Below, one piece after another: positions 8,110-16,528 of a stretch of 64,000 bases of DNA (positions are counted from its first letter, which is position 1; each line of letters opens with the position of its first letter). The notes under the pieces were generated by a model. That model ran no database searches. It was not told the DNA's origin and was given only the letters and a program-made list of their open reading frames with translations. Origin of the DNA: Acrocarpospora pleiomorpha. GTDB taxonomy: Bacteria; Actinomycetota; Actinomycetes; Streptosporangiales; Streptosporangiaceae. The position numbers were made by a program, and so were the translations under genes. The stretch spans positions 1 through 64,000 of the forward strand of contig NZ_BLAF01000059.1 in the NCBI RefSeq assembly GCF_009687885.1. The letters run 5' to 3'.

Positions 8110-9729
8110 ATGGTGATGGTGCCGCGATTGGTCATCGCCGCGCCCGCGTCCGGTGCGGGCAAAACGACCATAGCCACGGGCCTGATGGCGGCACTGGTCC
8201 GCCGGGGGCTTGCCGTGTCACCGCACAAGGTCGGCCCCGACTACATCGACCCCGGCTACCACGCCCTCGCCACCGGCCGTCCCGGCCGCAACCTCGACCC
8301 CTGGCTCACCTCCGAAGACCTGATCGCCCCCCTCTTCCTCCACGGCGCCGCCAACGCCGACATCGCGATCATCGAAGGCGTCATGGGCCTCTACGACGGC
8401 ATGCGCGGCACCGCCGACTTCGCCTCCACCGCCCACGTCGCCCGCCTCCTCGAAGCCCCCGTCATCCTCGTCGTCGACGCCACCGGCCAAGGCCAGTCCG
8501 TCGCCGCCCTCGTCCACGGTTTCGCCTCGTACGACACCCGCGTCCGCCTGGCCGGAATCATCCTGAACCGCGTAGGCTCCCCGCGCCACAAGGAGGTCTG
8601 CCGCGAATCCCTGGAATCCACCGGCATCCCGGTCCTGGGCGCCATCCCCCGCACCCCCGACGCCACCACCCCATCCCGCCACCTCGGCCTCATCCCCGCC
8701 GCCGAACGCCACACCGAAGCCACCACGACCATTCCGGCCCTAGCCACTTTGATCGAGTCGACTTGCGACCTGCCCGCCCTTGTCGCCCTCGCCCACCGCG
8801 CCGCACCGATCCCGGCCACCGCTTGGAACCCGCAAGACGCTGTCGCCACGACCGCAAACGTAAAAGGGGCGGGTGGGAAAGCCCCCGCTTCAGTCGGACA
8901 AGGCGACACCACGGGTGATGGCGAAGGCTTGGCAAGTGGGCCAGCCCCTGTTTCGGTCGGGCAGGGCGAAGCCACGGCTGATGGCGAAGGATTGCCGGGT
9001 GGCGGAGCTGCCGTTTCGGTGGGGCGGGGCGGAGCCACGGAAAGAAATCAAGGGTGGGTGGGTGGGAGAACCCCCGTATCAGTAAGGCAGAGCGAAGTCA
9101 CGGGAGAAGGATGGGTGGGGGTCGATGGGCGGGCTCGGCGGGGTATTCGGCCCGTGGTCGCCATTGCGGGGGGAGCCGCTTTCACCTTTGGCTATGTGGA
9201 ACAAGTGGAACTGTTGATCGCGGCGGGCGCGGAGGTGGCGACGTTCGATCCGGTTCGGGATGAGGATCTTCCCGAAGGCACTCGTGGAGTGATTCTGCCG
9301 GGAGGATTTCCGGAGGTCTACGCCTCGGAGTTGTCCGCCAATGAGCGCCTCCGGGTGAGGATGGCCGAGTTCGTCACCAGTGGGGGCGCGGTCGTGGCGG
9401 AGTGTGCGGGGTTGCTCTATCTGAGCAGGGAACTCGACGATCATCCCATGTGCGGCATCCTCGACGCTAAAGCGGAAATGTCTGGACGGCTGACTTTGGG
9501 GTATCGGGACGCGGTAGCCGTACAAGATTCGGTGCTGACGCGGGCGGGGGAGCGGTATCGGGGACATGAGTTCCACCGCACGGTCTGCACGCCACCCGAC
9601 AGCCCGGTCTGGCGCTGGATTGACGGTGGCGACGGATACGCTTCCGGTCGGGTGCTGGCTTCGTACCTGCATCTGCACTGGGCGGGCAGCCCGGTGCTGG
9701 CCGCACGATTCGTGGGGGAGTGCCGATGA
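8110..9729 (+). CDS. cobB: CobB, cobyrinate a,c-diamide synthase
   Basis: ATP-dependent amidotransferase that amidates the a and c carboxylates of (hydrogeno)byrinate, 539 residues. The N-terminal synthetase domain has APASGAGKTT, KVGPDYIDPGYH and EGVMGLYDG. The C-terminal class I glutaminase-like domain has the nucleophile Cys432 in VAECAGLLYL and ends with SYLHLHWAG. The ~100-residue linker between them is expanded by four 21-residue repeats. ATG at 8110 is listed; ATG 8116 is equally possible. The stop overlaps the next ATG (ATGA at 9726). Confidence 0.94.
   Translation: MVMVPRLVIAAPASGAGKTTIATGLMAALVRRGLAVSPHKVGPDYIDPGYHALATGRPGRNLDPWLTSEDLIAPLFLHGAANADIAIIEGVMGLYDGMRGTADFASTAHVARLLEAPVILVVDATGQGQSVAALVHGFASYDTRVRLAGIILNRVGSPRHKEVCRESLESTGIPVLGAIPRTPDATTPSRHLGLIPAAERHTEATTTIPALATLIESTCDLPALVALAHRAAPIPATAWNPQDAVATTANVKGAGGKAPASVGQGDTTGDGEGLASGPAPVSVGQGEATADGEGLPGGGAAVSVGRGGATERNQGWVGGRTPVSVRQSEVTGEGWVGVDGRARRGIRPVVAIAGGAAFTFGYVEQVELLIAAGAEVATFDPVRDEDLPEGTRGVILPGGFPEVYASELSANERLRVRMAEFVTSGGAVVAECAGLLYLSRELDDHPMCGILDAKAEMSGRLTLGYRDAVAVQDSVLTRAGERYRGHEFHRTVCTPPDSPVWRWIDGGDGYASGRVLASYLHLHWAGSPVLAARFVGECR
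8872..9120 (+). repeat. 63-bp in-frame tandem repeats in cobB linker
   Basis: A core like GTCGGGCARGGCGAAGCCAC recurs at 8893, 8956, 9019 and 9082, exactly 63 bp apart. It encodes units such as PVSVGQGEATADGEGLPGG. The third and fourth units are more diverged. The period keeps the reading frame open. Confidence 0.88.
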
Positions 9730-10103
9730 GTTTCGAGACGTTCTGGAAGGAACGACACCTCTGCACCCTCACCACGATCCGCCCGGACGGCACCCCCCAC
9801 GTCGTTCCGGTCGGCGTCACCCTCGACGGCGACACCGCCAGGATCATCACCAGCGGCGGATCTCGCAAAGCCGACCACGTCCGCGCCGCCGGCCCAGAAG
9901 GCGCGCTCGTCGCTATCTGCCAGGTGGACGGCCGCCGCTGGTCCACCCTCGAAGGCCGCGCCGTCATCCGCGACGACCCCGCCTCGATCGCCGACGCCGA
10001 GCACCGCTACGCCGCCCGATACCGCCAGCCCCGCCCCAACCCGGAACGCGTCGTCATCGAAATCAAGGTGACCAGGATTCTAGGAAATGTCCCCCATGCC
10101 TGA
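9726..10103 (+). CDS. PPOx-fold (pyridoxamine oxidase-like/F420-type) protein
   Basis: Split-beta-barrel flavin/F420-binding-type protein of 125 residues with the opening ERHLCTLTTIRPDGTPHVVPVG, close to actinobacterial F420-dependent Rv1155-like proteins. The ATG at 9726 overlaps the cobB stop by 4 bp, so it is co-translated with cobB; GTG 9720 is an alternative. A role in corrin metabolism (for example reduction before adenosylation) is suggested only by position. The cofactor cannot be decided from sequence. Confidence 0.8.
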   Translation: MSFETFWKERHLCTLTTIRPDGTPHVVPVGVTLDGDTARIITSGGSRKADHVRAAGPEGALVAICQVDGRRWSTLEGRAVIRDDPASIADAEHRYAARYRQPRPNPERVVIEIKVTRILGNVPHA

Positions 10104-10184
10104 CCCGCACACCCCACGGGACACCCAAAGCGACTCAACGTCGCCGCCCGGCACATCCGGAAACGTGAGTCTGGCCTTCTCACC

Positions 10185-11399
10185 ATGACCGCCCCCGTTG
10201 TCGTCGTCGGAATCGGCGCCGACGGATGGGACGGGCTCTCCCCCGCCGCCCGCCGGGAGATCGAAACCGCCGAGGTCCTGATGGGCAGCGCCCGCCAGCT
10301 CGCCCTGGTCTCCACCTCCGCCGAACAGATCACCTGGCCGTCCCCCCTGCTCCCGGCCCTCCCCGGCCTGCTCGCCGGCTACCGCGACCGCCGGATCTGC
10401 GTCCTCGCCAGCGGCGACCCCATGTTCCACGGCATCGGCTCCACCCTGGTCCGCATCCTCGGCCCGGAAAACGTCAGGATCCTCCCCTCGCCGTCCTCGG
10501 TCTCCCTGGCCTGCGCCCGCATGGGCTGGCCGCTCGAACGCACCCACGTGATCAGCGCGGTCGGCCGCCCCCTCGCCACCCTCAACGCGGCCCTCCGCCC
10601 CGGCGAACGCCTCCTGATCCTCGGCGCCGACCCCGCCCGAGTCGCCACCCTCCTCATCAACGCCGGTTACGGCGAGAGCCCCTTCAGCGTCCTCGAACTC
10701 CTCGGCTCCCCCGACGAGAAGCTCCGCCACACCACCGCCAACGGCTGGGCCATCTGGGGCTACATCCCCGACCCCCTCAACATCGTGGCCGTCGAATGTT
10801 TCCCCGACCCCGGCACGCCCACACCCCCACGCGTCCCCGGCCTCCCCGACGAGACCTTCGACCACGACGGCCAGCTCACCAAACGCGAGGTCCGCGCGGT
10901 CACCCTCGGCCTGCTCGGCACCGACGGCATCCTCTGGGACATCGGCGCCGGCGCGGGCAGCATCGCCATCGAATGGCTCCGCGCCCACCCCACCGCCACC
11001 GCGATCGCCATCGAACGCGACCCCGCCCGAGCCACCCGAATCACCAAAAACGCCGAAACCCTCGGCGTCCCCACCCTCCGCGTCCTCACCGGCACCGCCC
11101 CCGACGTCCTGACCGCCCTCACCACCCCACCCACCACGATCTTCATCGGCGGCGGCCTCACCACCCCCGGCCTCCTCGACCACTGCTGGTCCAGCCTCCA
11201 CCCCGGCGGCCGCTTGGTCGCCAACGCGGTCACCCTAGAATCCGAAGCCGTTCTCTCCACCTGGTACGGCCACCTCGGCGGCGACCTCTTCCGCCTCGCC
11301 ATCAACAGAGCCGCCCCCCTCGGCGACTTCACCACCTGGCGCCCCCAACTCCCCGTCACCATCTGGTCGGTGACCAAGCCCCACGAGGAACCCCGATGA
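10185..11399 (+). CDS. cobL: CobL, precorrin-6Y C5,15-methyltransferase (decarboxylating)
   Basis: Bifunctional SAM-dependent methyltransferase, 404 residues. The N-terminal CbiE-like half has VVGIGADGWDGL and ASGDPMFHGIG. The C-terminal CbiT-like half has KREVRAVTLGLL, the SAM-binding DIGAGAGSIAIEW and FIGGGLTTPG. It methylates C5 and C15 and decarboxylates the acetate at C12. The stop overlaps the ATG of a micro-ORF (ATGA at 11396) that lies between it and cobM. Confidence 0.94.
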   Translation: MTAPVVVVGIGADGWDGLSPAARREIETAEVLMGSARQLALVSTSAEQITWPSPLLPALPGLLAGYRDRRICVLASGDPMFHGIGSTLVRILGPENVRILPSPSSVSLACARMGWPLERTHVISAVGRPLATLNAALRPGERLLILGADPARVATLLINAGYGESPFSVLELLGSPDEKLRHTTANGWAIWGYIPDPLNIVAVECFPDPGTPTPPRVPGLPDETFDHDGQLTKREVRAVTLGLLGTDGILWDIGAGAGSIAIEWLRAHPTATAIAIERDPARATRITKNAETLGVPTLRVLTGTAPDVLTALTTPPTTIFIGGGLTTPGLLDHCWSSLHPGGRLVANAVTLESEAVLSTWYGHLGGDLFRLAINRAAPLGDFTTWRPQLPVTIWSVTKPHEEPR

Positions 11400-11554
11400 C
11401 GGCCATTCCACCTGAGGCCACCCAATCGCACCGCCAGCCAACGATGCCCGCTCCTTCCATCAGCGGCCCGCCGTTCCACCGGCGGCGCGCGGTGATCGTC
11501 TCCTCCACCAGCGGCCGGACGATGACGGGCGATTGCACGGGTGGGCCACGATGA
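11396..11554 (+). CDS. Micro-ORF 1 between cobL and cobM
   Basis: A 52-residue open frame whose ATG overlaps the cobL stop (ATGA) and whose TGA overlaps the ATG of the next micro-ORF (ATGA at 11551). Its end, with SSTSGRTMTGDCTGGPR, resembles the end of micro-ORF 2. It matches no family I know. It is probably a by-product of a tandem duplication that keeps translational coupling; expression is unproven. Confidence 0.35.
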   Translation: MTAIPPEATQSHRQPTMPAPSISGPPFHRRRAVIVSSTSGRTMTGDCTGGPR

Positions 11555-11668
11555 TCGTTCACTTCACCGGCGGCCAGCCGTTGCACTGTCGGTTCGCGCT
11601 GGCGGTCTCCTCCATCAGCGGCCGGACAATGATGGGCGATTGCGCTGGTGGCTCGCGATGACCGTTTA
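11455..11668 (+). repeat. 107-bp tandem duplication around cobM start
   Basis: The segment TCTCCTCCACCAGCGGCCGG at 11499 recurs at 11606, and flanking sequence on both sides also matches at a 107-bp offset. The offset reaches a false start ATGATCGTTCACTTCACCGG (11551), copied from the real cobM start at 11658. The copies are visibly diverged, so the duplication is not recent. Confidence 0.85.
11551..11661 (+). CDS. Micro-ORF 2, duplicate of cobM 5' end
   Basis: A 36-residue open frame that starts in an ATGA overlap with micro-ORF 1 and stops in an ATGA overlap with cobM. Its first residues MIVHFTGG mirror the cobM start MTVYFIGA; the rest is the duplicated leader. Because each ATGA step gives back 1 nt, the 107-bp unit (108-1) preserves coupling. 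No function is assigned. Confidence 0.35.
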   Translation: MIVHFTGGQPLHCRFALAVSSISGRTMMGDCAGGSR

Positions 11669-12401
11669 CTTCATCGGTGCGGGGCCAGGCGCGGCCGACC
11701 TGATCACGGTGCGCGGTCAACGCCTCATTGAGCGGCTGCCCGTCTGCCTGTACGCGGGATCCCTGGTCCCCCCAGAGTTGATCGCCTGCTGCCCCCCAGG
11801 GGCCCGGCTGATCGACACCGCACGCCTGACCCTGGACGAGATCATGGCCGAACTGCTCGCCGCGCACGCCGAAGGCCTGGACGTCGCCCGCCTGCATTCC
11901 GGCGACCCCTCCGTCTTCAGCGCGATGGCCGAGCAGATGCGCCGTCTCGACGCGGCGGCGGTGCCGTACGAGGTGGTGCCCGGAGTGCCCGCGTTCGCGG
12001 CGGCGGCCGCGACTTTGCGACGCGAGTTGACGGTGCCCGGCGTCGCGCAGACCATCGTGCTCACCCGTACGGCTCTCCGGGCGACCCCCATGCCCGAAGG
12101 CGAGGATCTCGCCACGCTTGGCCGCAGTCGCGCGACGATCGTCCTGCACCTGGCCGTGCAACGAATCGAGACGGTCGTCGCGGAACTGACCCCCGCATAC
12201 GGCCCCACCTGCCCGGCGGCGGTCGTCGCCTGGGCGAGCCGTCCCCAGGAGATCGTGCTCCGCGGCACCCTGGCCGACATCGCGGAAAAGGTCGCAACCG
12301 CGGGCATCACCCGAACCGCCGTCATCATCGTCGGCCGCGCCCTCACCGCCGCCACGTTCCCCGACAGCCACCTCTATTCGTCATCCCGCGTCCGCGACTG
12401 A
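11658..12401 (+). CDS. cobM: CobM, precorrin-4 C11-methyltransferase
   Basis: SAM-dependent methyltransferase of 247 residues that methylates C11 of precorrin-4. The tetrapyrrole methylase motifs are clear: MTVYFIGAGPGAADLITVRG, CLYAGSLVP, LHSGDPSVF and EVVPGVPAFAAAAA. ATG at 11658 gives the normal length; the upstream frame belongs to the duplicated leader. It ends the plus-strand arm of the B12 operon. Confidence 0.94.
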   Translation: MTVYFIGAGPGAADLITVRGQRLIERLPVCLYAGSLVPPELIACCPPGARLIDTARLTLDEIMAELLAAHAEGLDVARLHSGDPSVFSAMAEQMRRLDAAAVPYEVVPGVPAFAAAAATLRRELTVPGVAQTIVLTRTALRATPMPEGEDLATLGRSRATIVLHLAVQRIETVVAELTPAYGPTCPAAVVAWASRPQEIVLRGTLADIAEKVATAGITRTAVIIVGRALTAATFPDSHLYSSSRVRD

Positions 12402-12695
12402 GCCGTGAGGAGCCAGGGTGTGGCACCAGTACCCATTGCCGCCCCTGCTACCAGCGGAACTCGTACACCACCTCCGTGGACGCAACCAGTATCGGAGTGA
12501 GCGCACGGCGGTCCTCCTGCATAGGCCCAAGTGTCGCCGGTCACCGGCATCAGCACACGTTTCACCACAGAATTGCCAACACGATGAGGACCAAGAAGGC
12601 CAGTTGGAGCCACCGCTGCCACAGCGGAAGGAGACGTTGGCCGTACCGCCGCTTCTGATTGGGCGGCCTACTGCGACGGCGGCTGAACACGGCCG
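12402..12695. other. Gene-free stretch after cobM
   Basis: I see no convincing gene, RNA or repeat in these 294 bases, which lie between the 3' ends of cobM and the minus-strand Clp-N gene. No clear terminator hairpin stands out. Confidence 0.5.
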
Positions 12696-13457
12696 TCAGC
12701 CTTCGGTGGTCAGCCCGAGGTGCTCCTCCAGCCGTGCGATGCGCCGGCTCAGCGGTTCGATTTCCTGACGTACGGCCGCGGCGAGCGCCTGCTGTGCGCC
12801 GGCCGACGCCGCCGACTGGCCCTGCCCGCTCTCGGCCCGCAGGTGGACGTAGCCCGCCAGCGCGGCGGTGACGGCTCGGCGGACGAGCTTGGGATCGGCC
12901 CCCAGGGCCCGCAGAACCTGTCCTGCGACTCCGTCGGGCTCGACAGCCAGGCCGAGCAGCAGGTGCTCGCAGCCGATGTAGTTGTGACCGAGGGAGGTCG
13001 CCTCGGTGACCGCCAGTTCCAGAGCGTTGGCTGCGGGCCCGTCAAACCGGCGCGGATCACGGTCCGGTGGGGCGGTCTCCCGCTCTCCGGGCTGCCGACG
13101 GGCCAGATCACGCCCGACCTGCTCCGGCTCGATCTCCATGGCGCGGAGCACGTGGAGGGCCAGGTTGGTGCCCTCGTCCAGCATGGCGCCCAGCAGATGC
13201 TCGGTACCTATCCTCGGCGCGCCGGCGTCCCGCGCCCGCTCCACAGCCAGCTTCAGCACGGTACGCGTCCTTGCGGTGAGGTGCGCCAGTGCCCCGGTCG
13301 GTTCGTCGTCGAGATCACCCAGAACCGTCTCCCGGATGGCGGTCACCCGTCGCACGGCCTGCTCCAGAGCCCGCTGGCACACCGCCGACACCGGCACACC
13401 GGCCTCCTTGACCGCCTCGGCCAGATCATCGGGCAGATAGACGTTGATCTTCGGCAT
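12696..13457 (-). CDS. Clp N-terminal-domain protein with RHH-like start
   Basis: A 253-residue protein starting MPKINVYLPDDLAEAVKEAG, which looks like a ribbon-helix-helix DNA-binding segment (residues 1-45). Two Clp-N repeats follow, with RIGTEHLLGAMLDEG and YIGCEHLLLGLAVEP, then a coiled-coil-like C-terminus (IEPLSRRIARLEEHLG). It has no AAA domain, so it is not the ATPase. The plan suggests a DNA-binding regulator that uses the Clp-N fold for sensing or partner binding. ATG at 13457 is chosen over upstream frame extension. A perfect inverted repeat lies 42 bp upstream. Confidence 0.8.
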   Translation of the reverse strand: MPKINVYLPDDLAEAVKEAGVPVSAVCQRALEQAVRRVTAIRETVLGDLDDEPTGALAHLTARTRTVLKLAVERARDAGAPRIGTEHLLGAMLDEGTNLALHVLRAMEIEPEQVGRDLARRQPGERETAPPDRDPRRFDGPAANALELAVTEATSLGHNYIGCEHLLLGLAVEPDGVAGQVLRALGADPKLVRRAVTAALAGYVHLRAESGQGQSAASAGAQQALAAAVRQEIEPLSRRIARLEEHLGLTTEG

Positions 13458-13498
13458 CGCGCACAACTCCATAGACTCCAGCTGTATGTACCCCCAAG

Positions 13499-13517
13499 AT
13501 AACCCCATAGGGGTTAT
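13499..13517. promoter_or_regulatory. Perfect inverted repeat, candidate operator
   Basis: ATAACCCC-ATA-GGGGTTAT, two exact 8-bp arms with a 3-bp spacer. It lies in the divergent region between the Clp-N/RHH gene and the sigma factor gene, so it could control either or be the autoregulatory site of the RHH protein. Confidence 0.55.
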
Positions 13518-13647
13518 TAGGTCCAGTGGGTTCTGCGCCGCCGATGAACTTCCCAATCCCAGAAATGAGCATTTTGAGAACACGGACAGTCAGGAACACT
13601 GCGCCGAGCCAGGACACAGCCGGTCAGATCCGGACCTGAGCGCGATC

Positions 13648-14529
13648 ATGAGCGAGCGGCGTCAGCTGATCAACCTCGCCTACCGGCTCCTGGGCTCCCT
13701 GACCGATGCCGAGGATGCCGTACAGGAGACCTACGCCCGCTGGTACGCCATGTCCCCGCGGCGGCAACAAGCCATCGAATCCCCCGGCGCCTGGCTGACG
13801 AAGGTCGCCGGCCGCATCTGCCTGGACCTGCTCGGCTCGGCACGGGCCCGGCGCGAGAGCTACGTGGGCGAATGGATCCCCGAACCGCTGCCCGATCACA
13901 CGGAGTGGATCAATGTGCCGCCGGGCGGCACCACGGCCGACCCGGCCGACCGGATCACCCTCGACGAGTCGATCAACATGGCCTTCCTCGTCGTACTCGA
14001 ATCGATGACCCCGGCCGAACGCGTCGCGTTCATCCTGCACGACGTCTTCGGCTACCCCTTCGCCGAAGTGGCCGAGATCGTCGGCCGGACGCCGGCGGCA
14101 TGCCGCCAGCTGGCCTCCTCGGCCCGCCGCCGCATTCGTGCGCCGCAGGCTCCCGCGGTTCCGGCAGCGCGGCAGCCCGGCACCGTCAGGGACTTCAAGC
14201 AGGCCTGGGAAGCCAAGGACATCGACGCCCTCATCGGCCTCCTCGACCCCGACGCCACGGCGATCGTCGACGGCGGCGGCGTGGTCAGCGCCGGGATCCG
14301 CCCGATCGAAGGCGGCGAGCAGATCGCCCGCTACATGATCGCTATCGCCGGCATGGCATCGGACCTGACGATCCTGGAGCGTACGGTCAACGGTCGGCCC
14401 GGCCTGGTGGCTCAGCAAGACGGCGTCACCGTGACGGTGGCAGCGTTCGAGGTTGCCGGCGACCGGATCGAGCACATATGGGCGGTACGCAATCCCGAGA
14501 AGCTCCGGCCTTGGACGGTGATGTCATAG
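13648..14529 (+). CDS. ECF41-type RNA polymerase sigma factor
   Basis: SigJ-like ECF sigma factor of 293 residues. Region 2 reads INLAYRLLGSLTDAEDAVQETYARW. The linker has the ECF41 hallmark EWIPEPLP. Region 4 reads MTPAERVAFILHDVFGYPFAEVAEIVGRT. The C-terminal SnoaL-like domain (from about residue 175) holds DGGGVV and ends NPEKLRPW, typical of ECF41, where this domain modulates activity without a classical anti-sigma factor. ATG 13648 puts region 2 at the expected place; in-frame ATGs at 13444 and 13486 would add unlike sequence. Confidence 0.88.
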   Translation: MSERRQLINLAYRLLGSLTDAEDAVQETYARWYAMSPRRQQAIESPGAWLTKVAGRICLDLLGSARARRESYVGEWIPEPLPDHTEWINVPPGGTTADPADRITLDESINMAFLVVLESMTPAERVAFILHDVFGYPFAEVAEIVGRTPAACRQLASSARRRIRAPQAPAVPAARQPGTVRDFKQAWEAKDIDALIGLLDPDATAIVDGGGVVSAGIRPIEGGEQIARYMIAIAGMASDLTILERTVNGRPGLVAQQDGVTVTVAAFEVAGDRIEHIWAVRNPEKLRPWTVMS

Positions 14530-14586
14530 CACTAGGACCAACCCAGTCGCGCGGCCGTCGACCGGTTCGCCTCTGATGTTGACCTT

Positions 14587-14609
14587 GGCGGCCTGTTCTC
14601 AGGGCCGCC
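14587..14609. terminator. Hairpin between convergent sigma factor and cbiD genes
   Basis: GGCGGCCTG and CAGGGCCGCC pair around TTCT with one bulged base. It lies between two gene 3' ends and could stop transcription from both sides; there is no T-run. Confidence 0.5.
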
Positions 14610-14708
14610 GGACCGTTTGGCCGGTGATCTTTGCGTTCCGGGCGGTCATCCGGTGCGACTCGACGCGGCCCTCGCCATCCGTCAGCCAGGCACTCTCGGT
14701 GGTTGTTG

Positions 14709-15788
14709 TCAGCCGATGGCAGTGGATCGGCCGACGATGGTTCCCGCGCGGTCGATGACGATCACATCCACGGAGACCGGGGCTCCGGTCAGGACGGTGC
14801 GGGCGGTGTTCAGGGCGCGGGTGGCCACGAGGTCGCCGAGAGGGACGGCCTCCGCCTGGCAGAGCCGGAGGGCGTGCAAGGCGGTGTTGGCGGATTCGAT
14901 CTGGGTGACTAGGTCGGGGGGCGCGCCCGCTTCCGCGGCCAGGGTGGCGAGCAGGGGGAGGTTCACCTGGGAGCGGCCGGAGTGCAGGTCGAGGTGGCCG
15001 TCGGCGAGTTTGGAGAGTTTGCCGATGCCGCCGACGATGGTGAGGCGGGGGATGGGGTGGCGGCGGAGGTATTTCAGGACGGCGCCGGCGAAGTCGCCCA
15101 TGTCGAGGAGGGCGTCGTCGGGCAGGCCGTACAGGGTGGAGGCGACCTGTTCTGAGGTGCTGCCGGTGCAGCCGGCGACGTGGGGGTGGCCTGCCGCGCG
15201 GGCGACGTCGATGCCGCGGCGGATGCTGTCGATCCAGGCGGAGCAGGAGTAGGGGACGACGACGCCGGTGGTGCCGAGGATGGAGAGGCCGCCGAGGATG
15301 CCCAGCCGGGGGTTCCACGTTTTGAGGGCGAGTTCGGCGCCGCCTTCTACGGATATTTCCACTACTACGTCGCCGGTGCCGCCGTGGCGGGCGGCGACCT
15401 GGGTGACGTGATCGGTCATCAGGCGGCGAGGGACCGGGTTGATCGCGGGTTCGCCGACCGGGAGGGGGAGGCCGGGTTTGGTCACGGTGCCGACGCCCGG
15501 GCCGGCGAGGAAGGTCACGCCGGAGCCGGGGGCGCCGGGGCGGACGGTGGACATGATGAGGGCGCCGTGGGTCACGTCCGGGTCGTCGCCCGCGTCCTTG
15601 ACGATCGCGGCCATCGCCCAGCCGTCGCCGAGCGCCTCCCGGGCCAGCGCGAATGATGGGTGTTTGTCCTTAGGCAGGGCGATCTCGACGGGGTCGGGGA
15701 AGTCGCCCGACAGCAGTGCCGTGTAGGCGGCCGTCGTCGCCGCGGTCGCGCAGGCGCCCGTGGTCCAGCCGTACCTGAGGGCGCTCAT
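14709..15788 (-). CDS. cbiD: CbiD, cobalt-precorrin-5B C1-methyltransferase
   Basis: SAM-dependent enzyme of 359 residues that methylates C1 and helps expel acetaldehyde from the corrin ring. It begins LRYGWTTGACATAATTAAYT, the CbiD signature, followed by GPGVGTVTKPGLPLPVGEPAINPVPR and KLADGHLDLHS. CbiD belongs to the anaerobic route, where it stands in for CobF of the aerobic one; no cobF is seen here. It is the last gene of the minus-strand cobG-cobH-cobIJ-cobK-cbiD operon and overlaps cobK by 4 bp. Confidence 0.94.
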   Translation of the reverse strand: MSALRYGWTTGACATAATTAAYTALLSGDFPDPVEIALPKDKHPSFALAREALGDGWAMAAIVKDAGDDPDVTHGALIMSTVRPGAPGSGVTFLAGPGVGTVTKPGLPLPVGEPAINPVPRRLMTDHVTQVAARHGGTGDVVVEISVEGGAELALKTWNPRLGILGGLSILGTTGVVVPYSCSAWIDSIRRGIDVARAAGHPHVAGCTGSTSEQVASTLYGLPDDALLDMGDFAGAVLKYLRRHPIPRLTIVGGIGKLSKLADGHLDLHSGRSQVNLPLLATLAAEAGAPPDLVTQIESANTALHALRLCQAEAVPLGDLVATRALNTARTVLTGAPVSVDVIVIDRAGTIVGRSTAIG

Positions 15789-16528
15789 CGGGCGATCAGG
15801 CCGTCGAGCCAGGTCACGGCCTCAGCGACGGTGGCGGCTGTGGGGACGCCTGGGGGTGGGGGCGGGCGCCGTACCACGACGACCGGGAGGCCCAGCTCGC
15901 GGGCGGCGGTGAGCTTGGCGGAGGTCATGGTGCCGCCGCTGTCCTTGGTGACGATCACGTCGATGTGGTGGGCGCGCAGCAGGTGGAGTTCGCCTTCCCG
16001 CGTGTACGGCCCCCGGCTGAGCAGCACCTCCATCTGGCGCGGGAACGGAGGCTCGGGCGTGTCGACCGAGCGGGCGAGAAACCATACGTCGTCGAGATGG
16101 GTGAAAGCGGGCAGGCTTCGGCGGCCGGTGGTGAGGAAGGCGCGCGTACCGATCCGGGGGAGCCGTTCGGCGGCTTCCTCCAGCGTGGCCGTCCAGCGCC
16201 AGTCGTCGCCGGGTTCGGGGGCCCAGCCGGGCCGCCGGAGCACCAGCAATGGAATCCCGGTGCCGTCCGCCGCCTTCACGGCCGAATCGGTCATTCGCGC
16301 GGCGAACGGATGCGACGCGTCCACGATCATGGTGATGCGTTCGGCTCGCAGCCAGGCGGCGAGGCCGTCCGGTCCGCCGAAACCACCGATCCTGACCTCG
16401 CCGACAGGCAATCGGGGGGAGCTCACCCGGCCCGCCAGGGACGAGATCATGTCGACTCGTCCCTGTACGGCTAGCGCCAGACGCCTGGCCTCGTCCGTGC
16501 CCCCGATGATCAGCAGCCGGGGACTCAT
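15785..16528 (-). CDS. cobK: CobK, precorrin-6A reductase
   Basis: NADPH-dependent reductase of 247 residues that converts precorrin-6A to precorrin-6B. Motifs: LLIIGGTDEARRLA at the N-terminus, VDASHPFAARMTDSA, TTGRRSL and VTKDSGGTMTSAKLTAAREL. ATG at 16528 overlaps the cobIJ stop; the stop overlaps the cbiD start. The longer upstream reading frame is a shadow of cobIJ. Confidence 0.94.
   Translation of the reverse strand: MSPRLLIIGGTDEARRLALAVQGRVDMISSLAGRVSSPRLPVGEVRIGGFGGPDGLAAWLRAERITMIVDASHPFAARMTDSAVKAADGTGIPLLVLRRPGWAPEPGDDWRWTATLEEAAERLPRIGTRAFLTTGRRSLPAFTHLDDVWFLARSVDTPEPPFPRQMEVLLSRGPYTREGELHLLRAHHIDVIVTKDSGGTMTSAKLTAARELGLPVVVVRRPPPPPGVPTAATVAEAVTWLDGLIAR

Noticed and set aside
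8218..8712. 165-codon frame antisense to cobB
   Set aside because: Shadow of a strongly coding gene; it only helps reveal the inverted copy upstream.
8872..9120. Regular repeats that could suggest a CRISPR array
   Set aside because: Units are contiguous, in frame and without unique spacers, and no cas genes are present.
12418..12768. 116-codon frame after cobM
   Set aside because: No family features, no ribosome-binding site, and overlaps the Clp-N gene end.
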